Below, piece after piece: positions 40,792-49,800 of a stretch of DNA of 64,000 nt (positions within the stretch are counted from its first letter, which is position 1; every line of letters begins with the position of its first letter). Under the pieces are notes generated by a model. It saw only the letters and a list, made by a program, of their open reading frames with translations, was not told the origin of the DNA and did no database searches. Source of the stretch: Parasphingopyxis marina (lineage in GTDB: Bacteria; Pseudomonadota; Alphaproteobacteria; Sphingomonadales; Sphingomonadaceae); contig NZ_JACJVJ010000002.1 of assembly GCF_014237875.1 (NCBI RefSeq), positions 835,300 through 899,299 on the forward strand, written 5' to 3'. The position numbers and the translations under genes were made by a program.

Positions 40792-42165
40792 ATGAGCACG
40801 AAGACGGTTTCGAACAGCAACGCGCCTGCCATCGAGAGCCGCGACGACTTGCTTTCCGTCTTCTCGAAAGGCGAAAAGCCTGCCGAAAGCTGGCGGATCG
40901 GCACCGAGCACGAGAAATTCGTCTACCGCCGGAGCGACCATCGCGCGCCTTCCTATGACGAACCCGGCGGCATCCGCGACCTGCTGGGCGAGCTGACCCG
41001 GTTCGGCTGGGAGCCGGTCGAGGAAAATGGCAAGGTCATCGCCCTTTCGGGGCCGGACGGCACCGTCAGCCTCGAACCCGCAGGCCAGCTCGAACTCTCC
41101 GGCGCGCCACTCGACAATCTCCACGAGACCTGCGCCGAGGCAGGCCGGCACCTCAACCAGGTGAAGGAAGTCGGCGACAAGCTCGATCTCGGCTTTCTCG
41201 GCCTCGGCATGTGGCCGGACAAGGCCCGGGAAGATCTGCCGATCATGCCCAAGGGCCGCTACGGCATCATGCTCAGCTATATGCCCAAAAAGGGCAATCT
41301 CGGCCTCGACATGATGCTGCGAACCTGCACCATCCAGACCAATCTCGACTATGAGAGCGAAGCGGACATGGCGCGCAAGTTCCGCGTCGGCCTCGCGCTC
41401 CAGCCGCTCGCCACCGCGCTGTTCGCCAATTCGCCGTTCACCGAGGGCAAGCCCAACGGCTATCTCTCCTATCGCAGCCATATCTGGTCCGACACCGATC
41501 CCGATCGCACGGGCATGCTGCCCTTCGTGTTCGAAGACGGCTTCGGTTACGAGCGCTATGCCGATTACGCGCTGAACGTGCCGATGTATTTCGTCTATCG
41601 CGACGGCAAATATCTCGATGCCTCGGGGTTGGATTTCAAAGACTTCCTAAACGGTGAGCTTTCGATCCTGTCCGGCGAGAAGCCGACGATCGACGACTGG
41701 AACGATCACCTCTCGACGATCTTTCCCGAGGTCCGCCTCAAAAGCTTTCTCGAAATGCGCGGCGCGGACGGCGGACCGTGGAACCGGATCTGCGCCCTCC
41801 CCGCCCTCTGGGTCGGGCTGCTCTACGACCGCACGGCGCTCGATTCGGCATGGGATGTCGTGAAGGGGTGGACGCTCGAAGAACGCGAAGCGCTGCGCGA
41901 CAGCGTGCCGGAGCTCGGCTTCGACGCGCCGATCCCCGGCGGCCGAACGCTGGGCGAGCTCGCCCCGGAAATCCTCGATATCGCGAACGCCGGGCTGAGC
42001 GCCCGCGCGCGGCTCAACGGCAGCGGCGACAATGAAAGCGGCTTCCTCGATCCGCTGCGCGAGATCGTGGCCGGCGGCAAGACGCCCGCCGAAAAGCTGC
42101 TCGAGCGCTATCACGGTGCCTGGGACGGCGATCTTTCCCATGTCTATGAGGAAGAAAGCTTCTAG
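40792..42165 (+). CDS. gshA: Glutamate-cysteine ligase (plant/alphaproteobacterial type)
   Basis: RIGTEHEKFVYR, GRYGIMLSYMPKKGNLGLDMMLRTCTIQTNLDYESEADMARKFR. Confidence 0.93.
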   Translation: MSTKTVSNSNAPAIESRDDLLSVFSKGEKPAESWRIGTEHEKFVYRRSDHRAPSYDEPGGIRDLLGELTRFGWEPVEENGKVIALSGPDGTVSLEPAGQLELSGAPLDNLHETCAEAGRHLNQVKEVGDKLDLGFLGLGMWPDKAREDLPIMPKGRYGIMLSYMPKKGNLGLDMMLRTCTIQTNLDYESEADMARKFRVGLALQPLATALFANSPFTEGKPNGYLSYRSHIWSDTDPDRTGMLPFVFEDGFGYERYADYALNVPMYFVYRDGKYLDASGLDFKDFLNGELSILSGEKPTIDDWNDHLSTIFPEVRLKSFLEMRGADGGPWNRICALPALWVGLLYDRTALDSAWDVVKGWTLEEREALRDSVPELGFDAPIPGGRTLGELAPEILDIANAGLSARARLNGSGDNESGFLDPLREIVAGGKTPAEKLLERYHGAWDGDLSHVYEEESF

Positions 42166-42169
42166 CGCG

Positions 42170-43012
42170 ATGGCCGCCGCGCCGCCCAAAAAGCCGCCCA
42201 GCGAAACGCAGATCGCCGCCTATCTGGCGCGCATCGGCTTCACCGGCACCCCGCAGGCCGATCTCGAGACACTCACCGCTATCCATCGCGGCCATGTCGA
42301 GGCGATCCCCTGGGACAATCTCGACGTCGCGCTGGGCCGTCCCCTCACCCGCGATCCCGCTGCCGCCTTCGACAAGCTGGTGACGCGCCGCCGCGGCGGC
42401 TGGTGCTACGAGATGAACGGGCTGCTCGGCTGGATGCTAGAAGGCCTCGGTTTCCGGCTCGCGCATCTGGCGGGCGCGGTCGACCGGGAAATCCGGGGCG
42501 ATGCGACGATCGGCAATCATCTTCTGCTGCTCGTCGAGCTCGACCGCACCTATATCGCCGATACCGGCTTCGGCACCGGCCTGATCGAGCCCGCGCCGCT
42601 GGCCGAAGGCCCGGTCCGCCAGAGCCCGATGGCGTTCCGCCTCGAACGGCTGGGCGACGGCTGGTGGCGCTTTCACAACCATCCGGGCCTGAAACCCGCA
42701 TCCTTCGATTTCGCGCGGTCGATGACCGACACGGCGCGGCTCGAAGAACACTGCCGCTGGTTCCAGGATTCACCGGACTCGCACTTCAAAGGCCGCGTCG
42801 TCGTCAACACCTATCGGGGCGGTCGGCTCGAGATGCTCACCATGACGCAGCTCGAAACGCTCGATGCGCAAGGCAGGCACGAGACGGCGATCAATACGCG
42901 CGAGGAATTTTCGCAACGGCTGACCACGCTCTATGGCGCGGAGCTCGCCGAAGCGGGAGCGCTTTGGGAAATCGCAACCGCTATTCGCCCGGAGCCAGAT
43001 ACCGCCGGTTGA
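42170..43012 (+). CDS. Arylamine N-acetyltransferase
   Basis: IHRGHVEAIPWDNLDVALG, RRRGGWCYEMNGLLGWML (catalytic Cys), ...NHLLLLVELDRTYIADTGFG. Start refined to 42170. Confidence 0.92.
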   Translation: MAAAPPKKPPSETQIAAYLARIGFTGTPQADLETLTAIHRGHVEAIPWDNLDVALGRPLTRDPAAAFDKLVTRRRGGWCYEMNGLLGWMLEGLGFRLAHLAGAVDREIRGDATIGNHLLLLVELDRTYIADTGFGTGLIEPAPLAEGPVRQSPMAFRLERLGDGWWRFHNHPGLKPASFDFARSMTDTARLEEHCRWFQDSPDSHFKGRVVVNTYRGGRLEMLTMTQLETLDAQGRHETAINTREEFSQRLTTLYGAELAEAGALWEIATAIRPEPDTAG

Positions 43013-43026
43013 CACTGGTTGACACA
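43005..43026 (-). repeat. 22-bp element copy 2 (CCGGTTGACACTGGTTGACACA on +)
   Basis: Exact reverse complement of 19282-19303; contains the TGA stop of the NAT gene. Confidence 0.85.
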
Positions 43027-43350
43027 CACCCGGCAAATCCCGCGTCCTATTCGCCACACAAGGCGGGGCGAGCGTGTCCAATAGGACGCACGGCCCCATG
43101 CTTGGAGAGATCGACAGAATCAAAGAGCCTGTCCCGAGCGTGGCCGAAGGGCCGGCAGCCGGGATACCAGCGTCACGATATCATGCGCGTCGGCCTGTAG
43201 GACAGGAAATAGGATTGGCCGGTCGGATCATCCGCGTTTTCCGCTTTTTTTTCCGATGAAATCGCGAGTGTGGCCGACGGACCGCTTTGCGCCCTCAGGC
43301 CGGACATTCAGCACTTTGGTCTGATTTCTATTACAGGTGGAAAGCAGGTA

Positions 43351-43725
43351 TTATTCAGGCTGAGCGCTTTGGCTGAGTGTCACGGTGGTTTGTCCACACG
43401 AACGTGGCGAGTCTTCTACTAAAGTGCGGACGACAAAACGCTCAATGAAACCTAAGCCGCGAAGTCTGTTTTCTTGTTCTGATCGAGCGAGACAGTCGAG
43501 CAAGTGTCCTCCTTCGGCAACCTCACAACGGACCTGTACGATGAAGGGATCAGGAACAAGTCTTTCGATATGACTCGGTATTCGAAGCTCACCTGAGGGC
43601 GGCAGATGACGCGGCGTGATTTGTGGGCATTCGTTCCTAGTGTATAGATCCCGGGCGGCGCTGAGTTGCTGCGCGTTCGCAGACACTGAGCATAGTGTCC
43701 CCAGTAGAATAGCGAGTTTTCTTAT
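43351..43725 (-). CDS. Small secreted protein, weakly TonB-C-terminal-like, with apparent ATA start codon
   Basis: Track ORF begins at GTG 43686, but in-frame extension to ATA at 43725 gives (M)RKLAILLGTLCSVSANAQQ, a signal peptide, preceded by AGGGGAG at RBS distance. Internal VRCEVAEGGHLLDC resembles TonB C-terminal-like domains (weak). Confidence 0.45.
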   Translation of the reverse strand: MRKLAILLGTLCSVSANAQQLSAARDLYTRNECPQITPRHLPPSGELRIPSHIERLVPDPFIVQVRCEVAEGGHLLDCLARSEQENRLRGLGFIERFVVRTLVEDSPRSCGQTTVTLSQSAQPE

Positions 43726-43913
43726 GGCGACTCCCCTATTTGAGCGTACTCGTTTGCTAGCAGCGAGGCCAAATTGGTGGATGAACGATACTGCCTGCCC
43801 TGTATGTCCGCAATGGATCGGAGGCTGACGTCCTACTTACGGGGATTAAATCAATGTTCGCTGACCGCACAGAAGCTGTCGCGTTGACGGGCAAGGCGGG
43901 CATGCACCGCGCC

Positions 43914-45245
43914 TTACTCCACCACCGCTGAAACCAACGTTCGGATTCCAACCTTCCGCTTCACCCAAGCAAAGAACCGCGGCACCGGGGCGTTGCGCTC
44001 CATCCAGTCCCAATATTCCTGGTAGGCGGGATCGGCCATCAGGTGCTTTTCCTCGGTCTTGGCGCGCCAATAATAGACGCCCGAGACGAGGCCGAGGATC
44101 GCGGTGTTGCGGATCATGTCGACAATGCTGCCGCTGGTCGCGATGAACGGCATCGTCGCCAGCCACCAGAAGGCGTTCTTCGCCAGATAGGCCGGATGGC
44201 GCGACCAGCTATAGGGGCCATGGGTGATGATCCCGCGATGGGTGAGGTTGGAGAAGCGGATCCCGAAGGCGACCGTCGCCCAGGCATAGATGCCGGTCAG
44301 GATCACGAGGACCGCGCCCATCGCGGTGAGCGCGGGCACATTGCCTTCGAGCCACAGCGCCCAGTCGCCGACATTCTGGTGATAGTCGAGCGGCCCGTTC
44401 GGGTTCATCAGGATGAAGGGCGGATAGCAGATCAGCGCGGCAACCCAGCCTTGGGTGAAGGGATTGGCGCCGCGGATATGCGCGTCGAGCGGCTTCAGCG
44501 TCAGGATATAGCCGACGGTCGCGAAGGCGACGTCGATCAGAAACAGCAGGCCAATGCAGAAGCTCGCCAGCGCCACCGGGCTCGCGACGATATCGGCGTT
44601 GCTCCAGCGCAGCACCTCGAACCAGTTGCCCGGTACGATCGAGATCATGAAGGCCGTGAAGAAGCCCTTCACCGCCCAGCTCCTGAAATGTTCGATAAGC
44701 TGTTCGCGATCGATCTCGCCGCGATCGCCCATCAGCCAGGCGCCGAACATATAGGTGCCGTCCTTGGGCTCTTTCAGCCGCCGGTCGATCCAGAAGATAT
44801 AGGGGATGGAGAGCAGGAACAGTATCGGTGCGGCGGTGGCCAGCATCCGCATCGCGAACAGATATTGCCCGTCCCAGTACCAGCGGCCGATGCAGTAGAA
44901 CGCCGCGATGATCGCCCATGTCGCCCAGAGCCCGGCCAGCTTGGCGATGCTGATTTCGCGGGTTTCGTCGTGCGCGCGCGCCTTGCGGGACCAGTCAAGC
45001 CCGGTGCTTTCATTCTTCCATGTCTTGTCGACGAAGATCGTCCAGGCGACCATCGGCAGCGCGCAGGCGACCACCGCGGCCATGCCGGAAAGCGGCCCGT
45101 TCGCGCCGAAATAACGCCCGACCGCGATCGCGGCAGCCAGCCCGATCAGGCCGGTCAGTCCGACCGCGCTCGAAACCGCGGATTTCGGCCGTGGATCGTC
45201 GGTCGCCGGGCCTTCGGCGCGCTGGATGTCGCGATGCGCGTTCAT
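43914..45245 (-). CDS. ICMT/PEMT-like integral-membrane methyltransferase family protein
   Basis: Multi-TM; C-terminal HRGIITHGPYSWSRHPAYLAKNAFWWLATMPF and DPAYQEYWDWMER resemble isoprenylcysteine carboxyl methyltransferase-type enzymes. Confidence 0.78.
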   Translation of the reverse strand: MNAHRDIQRAEGPATDDPRPKSAVSSAVGLTGLIGLAAAIAVGRYFGANGPLSGMAAVVACALPMVAWTIFVDKTWKNESTGLDWSRKARAHDETREISIAKLAGLWATWAIIAAFYCIGRWYWDGQYLFAMRMLATAAPILFLLSIPYIFWIDRRLKEPKDGTYMFGAWLMGDRGEIDREQLIEHFRSWAVKGFFTAFMISIVPGNWFEVLRWSNADIVASPVALASFCIGLLFLIDVAFATVGYILTLKPLDAHIRGANPFTQGWVAALICYPPFILMNPNGPLDYHQNVGDWALWLEGNVPALTAMGAVLVILTGIYAWATVAFGIRFSNLTHRGIITHGPYSWSRHPAYLAKNAFWWLATMPFIATSGSIVDMIRNTAILGLVSGVYYWRAKTEEKHLMADPAYQEYWDWMERNAPVPRFFAWVKRKVGIRTLVSAVVE

Positions 45246-45291
45246 GCCCGAAAACTTAAGGAAAAATGGTAAGGAAGAGATGAAGAAGGGC

Positions 45292-45365
45292 TGGAGCGGG
45301 TAGCGGGAATCGAACCCGCATCACAAGCTTGGAAGGCTAGTGCTCTACCATTGAGCTATACCCGC
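45292..45365 (-). tRNA. tRNA-Gly (anticodon TCC), CCA encoded
   Basis: Minus strand GCGGGTATAGCTCAATGGTAGAGCACTAGCCTTCCAAGCTTGTGATGCGGGTTCGATTCCCGCTACCCGCTCCA; cloverleaf folds; CTTCCAA anticodon loop. Confidence 0.97.
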
Positions 45366-45625
45366 ATTGCCGGAACTCGGCGCCAAGCCGGGGCGAGGTA
45401 GTCGCTTGGCGCGCCGATGGCAATATCCGGCGGGCCATGCGGCTAACGTCACAAACGTCACACAAGGCCTCGCGCACAGGCGTAATTTAATTTCCTGCAT
45501 GCAGGCTTTGCCGGGACGGGCGAACCCGGGACTCGGCCAGCCAACGGTGTCAGAGCTTTTCCTATTTTAGAAGGGAAAATTGCGGCGGGGGATCGGGAGA
45601 TTTGGCAAACGCCCCGCCCCGCCCC

Positions 45626-45973
45626 TCAATCGCCCAGCAGCGGCTCTACGCTTTCGATGAGATAGTCATCCGCCCGATCGCCCACGCGGCAGGTGATGGC
45701 CTCGCCCGCCGTAAGTTTCGCCTTGCGCACTTCCAGCCTATCCTGCCGCTGGTCGTCCTGGGCATGGGCGCCATAATCCATCCGGCCATCCCCCATCAGC
45801 GTGAAGGGATAGAGAGTTTCGGCCTTGCGGAAATGCCCGACCCGGCCAAAGGCGGGGAAAGGCCCGGCGCTGATCCCCGTCTCGCTATCGCGGTTGAGGT
45901 CGATCACGATCTGCCGATCGTCGCCATCCGCGCCCGCCGATTTGAGCACCAGCCTCACTGCCTGCAACGCCAT
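45626..45973 (-). CDS. Hypothetical protein
   Basis: 115-aa ORF with good codon usage and no competing frame; no family recognised. Confidence 0.55.
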   Translation of the reverse strand: MALQAVRLVLKSAGADGDDRQIVIDLNRDSETGISAGPFPAFGRVGHFRKAETLYPFTLMGDGRMDYGAHAQDDQRQDRLEVRKAKLTAGEAITCRVGDRADDYLIESVEPLLGD

Positions 45974-46167
45974 CGCCCATCCATCCCCTTGTCGCCGCCC
46001 GACCGACCCGGCGAGCTATCAGCCTGACGAATACCGCTACCTATGAAACATTGCGATGGCCGAACAAGCTGGCATGTGGAGAGAATGGAGCGTTGGTCGG
46101 GCAATCGCGACGCCAACAATCCCAAGCTGCCCGGGCTTTGCAGGCGGGCAAAGATGGCCCCCGTTTC

Positions 46168-46842
46168 CTAAACCCCATCCAGCTTCCGCCCCAGCTTCAC
46201 GAACGCAACGATCAGCGGCGGCACCAGCACGATCGACAGCACCACCTTCGCCAGCACCTGGCCGGCGAGCAGCGAGCCGATCGGAAATTCGCCGTAGAAG
46301 GCGAGCGTAATGAAGATCACGGAATCGATCGCCTGGCTGATCGCCGAGGCGATTGCGCCGCGGGCCATCATCCAGACGCTGCCGCCCCGTCCTTCGGCAT
46401 GCTTCCCGGCCCCGCGCAGCCGTTCGAAGATATAGACGTTGAGGAGCAGCGACACGCCATAGGCCACCGGCCCGGCTGCCATGATCCGCGGCGTCTGGCC
46501 GAGCACGCGCTCGAACGCGGCGAGGTTCTCCGCCGGCATGGCGGCGGACGGCGGCAGGCTCAGCACCAGCCAGATCAGGCCGATCGACAGGGCGAGCGGG
46601 AAGAAGCCCAAGAGCACGATGCGATTGGCCTGGGCCGGGCCGAACGATTGGGCGATGCTGCTGGAGAGGATGACGAGCATCAGAAAGGCGAAGATCCCCG
46701 CCTCCACCGCGAGCGGCCCCAGCGCGACCTGCTTGAACCCGAGGACGCCGGCCAGCACCGTCATCCCGCCATAAAGCGTCGCGAAGAAGAAGAGCGAGCG
46801 CGGAATCGGCTGCGGCGCGCGCGGCGTTTCTGTGCTGCTCAT
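46168..46842 (-). CDS. VUT family / queuosine-precursor transporter-like membrane protein
   Basis: Six-TM VUT-like protein: FFATLYGGMTVLAGVLGFKQVALGPLAVEAGIFAFLMLVILSSSIAQSFG, AQAIDSVIFITLAFYG. Start MSSTETP refined. Confidence 0.85.
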   Translation of the reverse strand: MSSTETPRAPQPIPRSLFFFATLYGGMTVLAGVLGFKQVALGPLAVEAGIFAFLMLVILSSSIAQSFGPAQANRIVLLGFFPLALSIGLIWLVLSLPPSAAMPAENLAAFERVLGQTPRIMAAGPVAYGVSLLLNVYIFERLRGAGKHAEGRGGSVWMMARGAIASAISQAIDSVIFITLAFYGEFPIGSLLAGQVLAKVVLSIVLVPPLIVAFVKLGRKLDGV

Positions 46843-46989
46843 GCTTTCCCCTGATCGCTCGACTCCGAAGGCGATTGATAACGCCGGATCGCCATCCGGC
46901 AACCGCGGATTGGCGGTTTACAATCCCGGCGGCGATGCGCATTCAAGGGCGTCCCGCCGAACACCGGCCAGCCCAGGGGAAAGACGCGC

Positions 46990-47559
46990 ATGCAGCGACT
47001 GGCGGTCTATTGCGGTTCCAACCATGGTGCCGATCCCGCCTATCTCGATGCTGCCCGCGCGCTGGGCCGGGAGATGGCGGCGCGCGATATCGGCCTTGTC
47101 TATGGCGGCGGCAGGCTCGGCCTGATGGGCGCGATTGCAGACGAAATCCTGGCCGCCGGCGGCGAAGCGCATGGCGTGATCCCCGAAGCGCTGATCAACC
47201 TGGAACTCGCGCATAGCGGGCTGACCGAGCTTCACGTCGTCGCCACCATGCACGAACGCAAGGCGAAGATGACCGAGCTGTGCGACGCCTTTGCCTGCCT
47301 GCCCGGCGGCATCGGCACGCTCGACGAGCTGTTCGAGGCCTGGTCGTGGAACGCGCTCGGCTATCATTCCAAGCCGCTCGCCCTGATCAACGTCCGCGGC
47401 TATTGGGACGCGCTCGTCACGCTGATGGATCATATCACGGCGCAGGGCTTCGTCTCCCCTGCCCGGCGCGCGCAGCTGATCGTCGCGGAGAGTGCGGGCG
47501 ACACGATCGACGGGCTCGACCGGGCCATCGACGCGGCAGAGGACGGCATGGTCTGGTGA
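46990..47559 (+). CDS. LOG family protein (TIGR00730; nucleoside 5'-monophosphate phosphoribohydrolase-like)
   Basis: VYCGSNHGADPAYLDAARALG, LVYGGGRLGLMGAIAD, MHERKAKMTELCDAFACLPGGIGTLDELFE. Confidence 0.94.
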   Translation: MQRLAVYCGSNHGADPAYLDAARALGREMAARDIGLVYGGGRLGLMGAIADEILAAGGEAHGVIPEALINLELAHSGLTELHVVATMHERKAKMTELCDAFACLPGGIGTLDELFEAWSWNALGYHSKPLALINVRGYWDALVTLMDHITAQGFVSPARRAQLIVAESAGDTIDGLDRAIDAAEDGMVW

Positions 47560-47577
47560 CATCGGGGGAACGCGAAC

Positions 47578-48822
47578 ATGGCTAGCCCCTGGGGCGGGAT
47601 CGCCGGCATTATCGTGCTTTTGGCCATCGCCTTCCTGCTCTCGTCGAACCGCCGCGCGATCCGCCTGCGCGTCGTCGGCGCGGCCTTCGCCCTGCAGGCG
47701 GGTATCGCGATGCTCGTGCTCTATACGCCCTGGGGCCGCGCGGGAATCGCCGGGATGGCGGGCGGCGTCGCCAACCTGCTCGGCTATGCGCGCGAAGGCA
47801 CGGCGTTCATCTTCGGCCCGCTCGCCGCGCCGGAGCTCGGCGGCAACAGCTTCGCGCTCGCCGCGCTCACCGTCATCATCTTCTTCGCCTCGCTCGTCTC
47901 GATCCTCTACCATCTGCGCATCATGCAGTTCGTGATCAAATGGGTCGGCGGGGCGATCCGGCTGGTCACCGGCATCACCAAGGTCGAATCGCTCGGCGCG
48001 GCGGCCAATATCTTCGTCGGGCAGAGCGAAAGCCCGCTCGTCATCCGTCCCTATCTCGCCGCGCTGAAGCCGCCGCAGCTCTTCGCAATGATGACGGTCG
48101 GCATGGCCGGCGTCGCGGGCACCATCCTTGCCGCCTATGCGGCCCTGCTCGGCAATGCGGCGCTGCCCTATCTGCTGGCCGCCGCCTTCATGTCCGCGCC
48201 GGGCGGCATATTGATGGCCAAGATCATGATGCCTGACGAACCGGGCGGCGATACCGAGCCCGACGCCCGGCCCGTGGAATCGCAGGAAGAGCCGCCGCCC
48301 GCCAACGTCATCATGGCCGCATCGCAGGGCGCGCAGACCGGCGTGAAGCTTGCCGTGGCGGTCGGCGCGATGGTGCTGGCGTTCGTGGCGCTGGTCGCGC
48401 TTGCCAACGGCCTGCTCGCCGGGATCGGCGGCTGGTTCGGAATCGAGGCGCTCACCTTCCAGCAACTGCTCGGCTATGTCTTCTCCCCGATCATGTATCT
48501 GATCGGCGTGCCCTGGGAGGAAGCGGGAACCGCCGGCGGCCTGTTCGGCGAGAAGATCGTGCTCAACGAGTTCGTCGCCTTTATCAGCCTGGGCGGGATG
48601 GAAGGCGTGCTGAGCCCCCGGACCTATGCGATCGTCACCTTTGCCTTGTGCGGCTTTGCCAATTTCAGCTCGATCGCGATCCAGATGGCGGTGACCGGGG
48701 GCCTCGCGCCCAACCAGCGGCCGATGATCGCCAGGCTCGGCATCAAGGCGATGGTCGCGGGCGCGCTCGCCAATCTGATGAGCGCGGCGCTGGCGGGGAT
48801 CATGGTCGGCAATGCCATCTAA
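47578..48822 (+). CDS. NupC/CNT family concentrative nucleoside transporter
   Basis: VGQSESPLVIRPYLAALKPPQLFAMMTVGMAGVAGTILAAYAALLG; LNEFVAFISLGGMEGVLSPRTYAIVTFALCGFANFSSIAIQMAVTGGLAPNQRP. Confidence 0.95.
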   Translation: MASPWGGIAGIIVLLAIAFLLSSNRRAIRLRVVGAAFALQAGIAMLVLYTPWGRAGIAGMAGGVANLLGYAREGTAFIFGPLAAPELGGNSFALAALTVIIFFASLVSILYHLRIMQFVIKWVGGAIRLVTGITKVESLGAAANIFVGQSESPLVIRPYLAALKPPQLFAMMTVGMAGVAGTILAAYAALLGNAALPYLLAAAFMSAPGGILMAKIMMPDEPGGDTEPDARPVESQEEPPPANVIMAASQGAQTGVKLAVAVGAMVLAFVALVALANGLLAGIGGWFGIEALTFQQLLGYVFSPIMYLIGVPWEEAGTAGGLFGEKIVLNEFVAFISLGGMEGVLSPRTYAIVTFALCGFANFSSIAIQMAVTGGLAPNQRPMIARLGIKAMVAGALANLMSAALAGIMVGNAI

Positions 48823-48852
48823 CTGTCTTGCTTTGCTGTTATGCGGGTGCCG

Positions 48853-49794
48853 ATGACCGACACCGCCCAAACCATCGCCTCCCTTTCCATGGCCGAGCTG
48901 AGCGAGGACGCCGAAGCCTTTTCCGCCCGGCTCGGCGGCGCCTTCGAAACCCATGGCTTCGCGATCGTCTCCGATCACGGCATCCCGGGCGGGCTGATCG
49001 CCGAGGCCGAGGCGCGGATGCGCGATCTCTTCGCGCTGCCCGAAGAGGCGAAGCGTAAATATTTCATCGAAGGCGGCGGCGGTGCGCGCGGCTATACGCC
49101 GTTCGGGATCGAAACCGCCAAGGGCGCGAGCGACCATGACCTCAAGGAATTCTGGCATATCGGCCGCGAACTAGCGCCCGGACATCGGTTCGCGGACGTG
49201 ATGCAGGCCAATATCTGGCCCGAAGAGGTGAAGGGCTTTCGCGAAACCTTCACCGCGCTCTTTTCCGCCTTCGAGATGACGGGGCTGCGGATTCTCGGTG
49301 CGATCGCGCGGCATCTGGGCCTGCCGACCGAATTTTTCGACGATACGGTCGAGGACGGCAATTCGGTGCTCCGCCTGCTCCACTATCCGCCGGTCTCCGC
49401 CGATGCGCCGGGCGTACGCGCGGCGGCGCATGAGGATATCAACACGATCACCTTGCTGCTGGGCGCCGAAGAGGCCGGGCTGGAACTGTTGGGGCGCAAC
49501 GGCGAGTGGCTGCCGGTGACGCCGGGCGAGGATGAGCTGGTCGTCAATATCGGCGACATGCTGCAGCGGCTGACCAACGGAGTGCTGCCCTCGACCAGCC
49601 ACCGCGTCGTCAATCCGCCGCCCGATCGCCGCGGTGAATCCCGCTATTCGATGCCCTTCTTCCTGCACTTCCGGCCCGACTACAGAATCGAGACCTTGCC
49701 GGGCTGTGTGTCGGAGGATCGTCCGGCCCAGTACGAACCGATCACCGCGCATGAGTATCTGATGGAGCGGCTGCGCGAGATCAAACTCGCCTGA
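48853..49794 (+). CDS. Isopenicillin-N-synthase-family 2OG-Fe(II) oxygenase
   Basis: FGFAIVSDHGIPGG-type N-domain (HGFAIVSDHGIPGGLI), AAHEDINTITLLLGAEEAGLELLGRNGEWLPVTP HxD motif, TSHRVVNPPPDRRGESRYSMPFFLH distal His/RxS. Confidence 0.92.
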   Translation: MTDTAQTIASLSMAELSEDAEAFSARLGGAFETHGFAIVSDHGIPGGLIAEAEARMRDLFALPEEAKRKYFIEGGGGARGYTPFGIETAKGASDHDLKEFWHIGRELAPGHRFADVMQANIWPEEVKGFRETFTALFSAFEMTGLRILGAIARHLGLPTEFFDDTVEDGNSVLRLLHYPPVSADAPGVRAAAHEDINTITLLLGAEEAGLELLGRNGEWLPVTPGEDELVVNIGDMLQRLTNGVLPSTSHRVVNPPPDRRGESRYSMPFFLHFRPDYRIETLPGCVSEDRPAQYEPITAHEYLMERLREIKLA

Positions 49795-49800
49795 ACCCGC

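Noticed and set aside
39553-41481. 642-aa minus-strand ORF
   Set aside because: Antisense across the DUF11 protein and gshA, both of which have recognisable motifs on the plus strand.
45292-45365. tRNA-Gly as attachment site of an integrated element
   Set aside because: No integrase, no duplicated tRNA 3' end and no mobile genes seen nearby.
46037-46942. 301-aa minus-strand ORF overlapping yhhQ
   Set aside because: Out-of-frame shadow of the VUT transporter; the 46168-46842 frame has TM segments and family motifs.
46918-49158. 746-aa minus-strand ORF
   Set aside because: Low-complexity His/Arg/Asp-rich antisense of LOG, NupC and the 2OG oxygenase; no domain sense.
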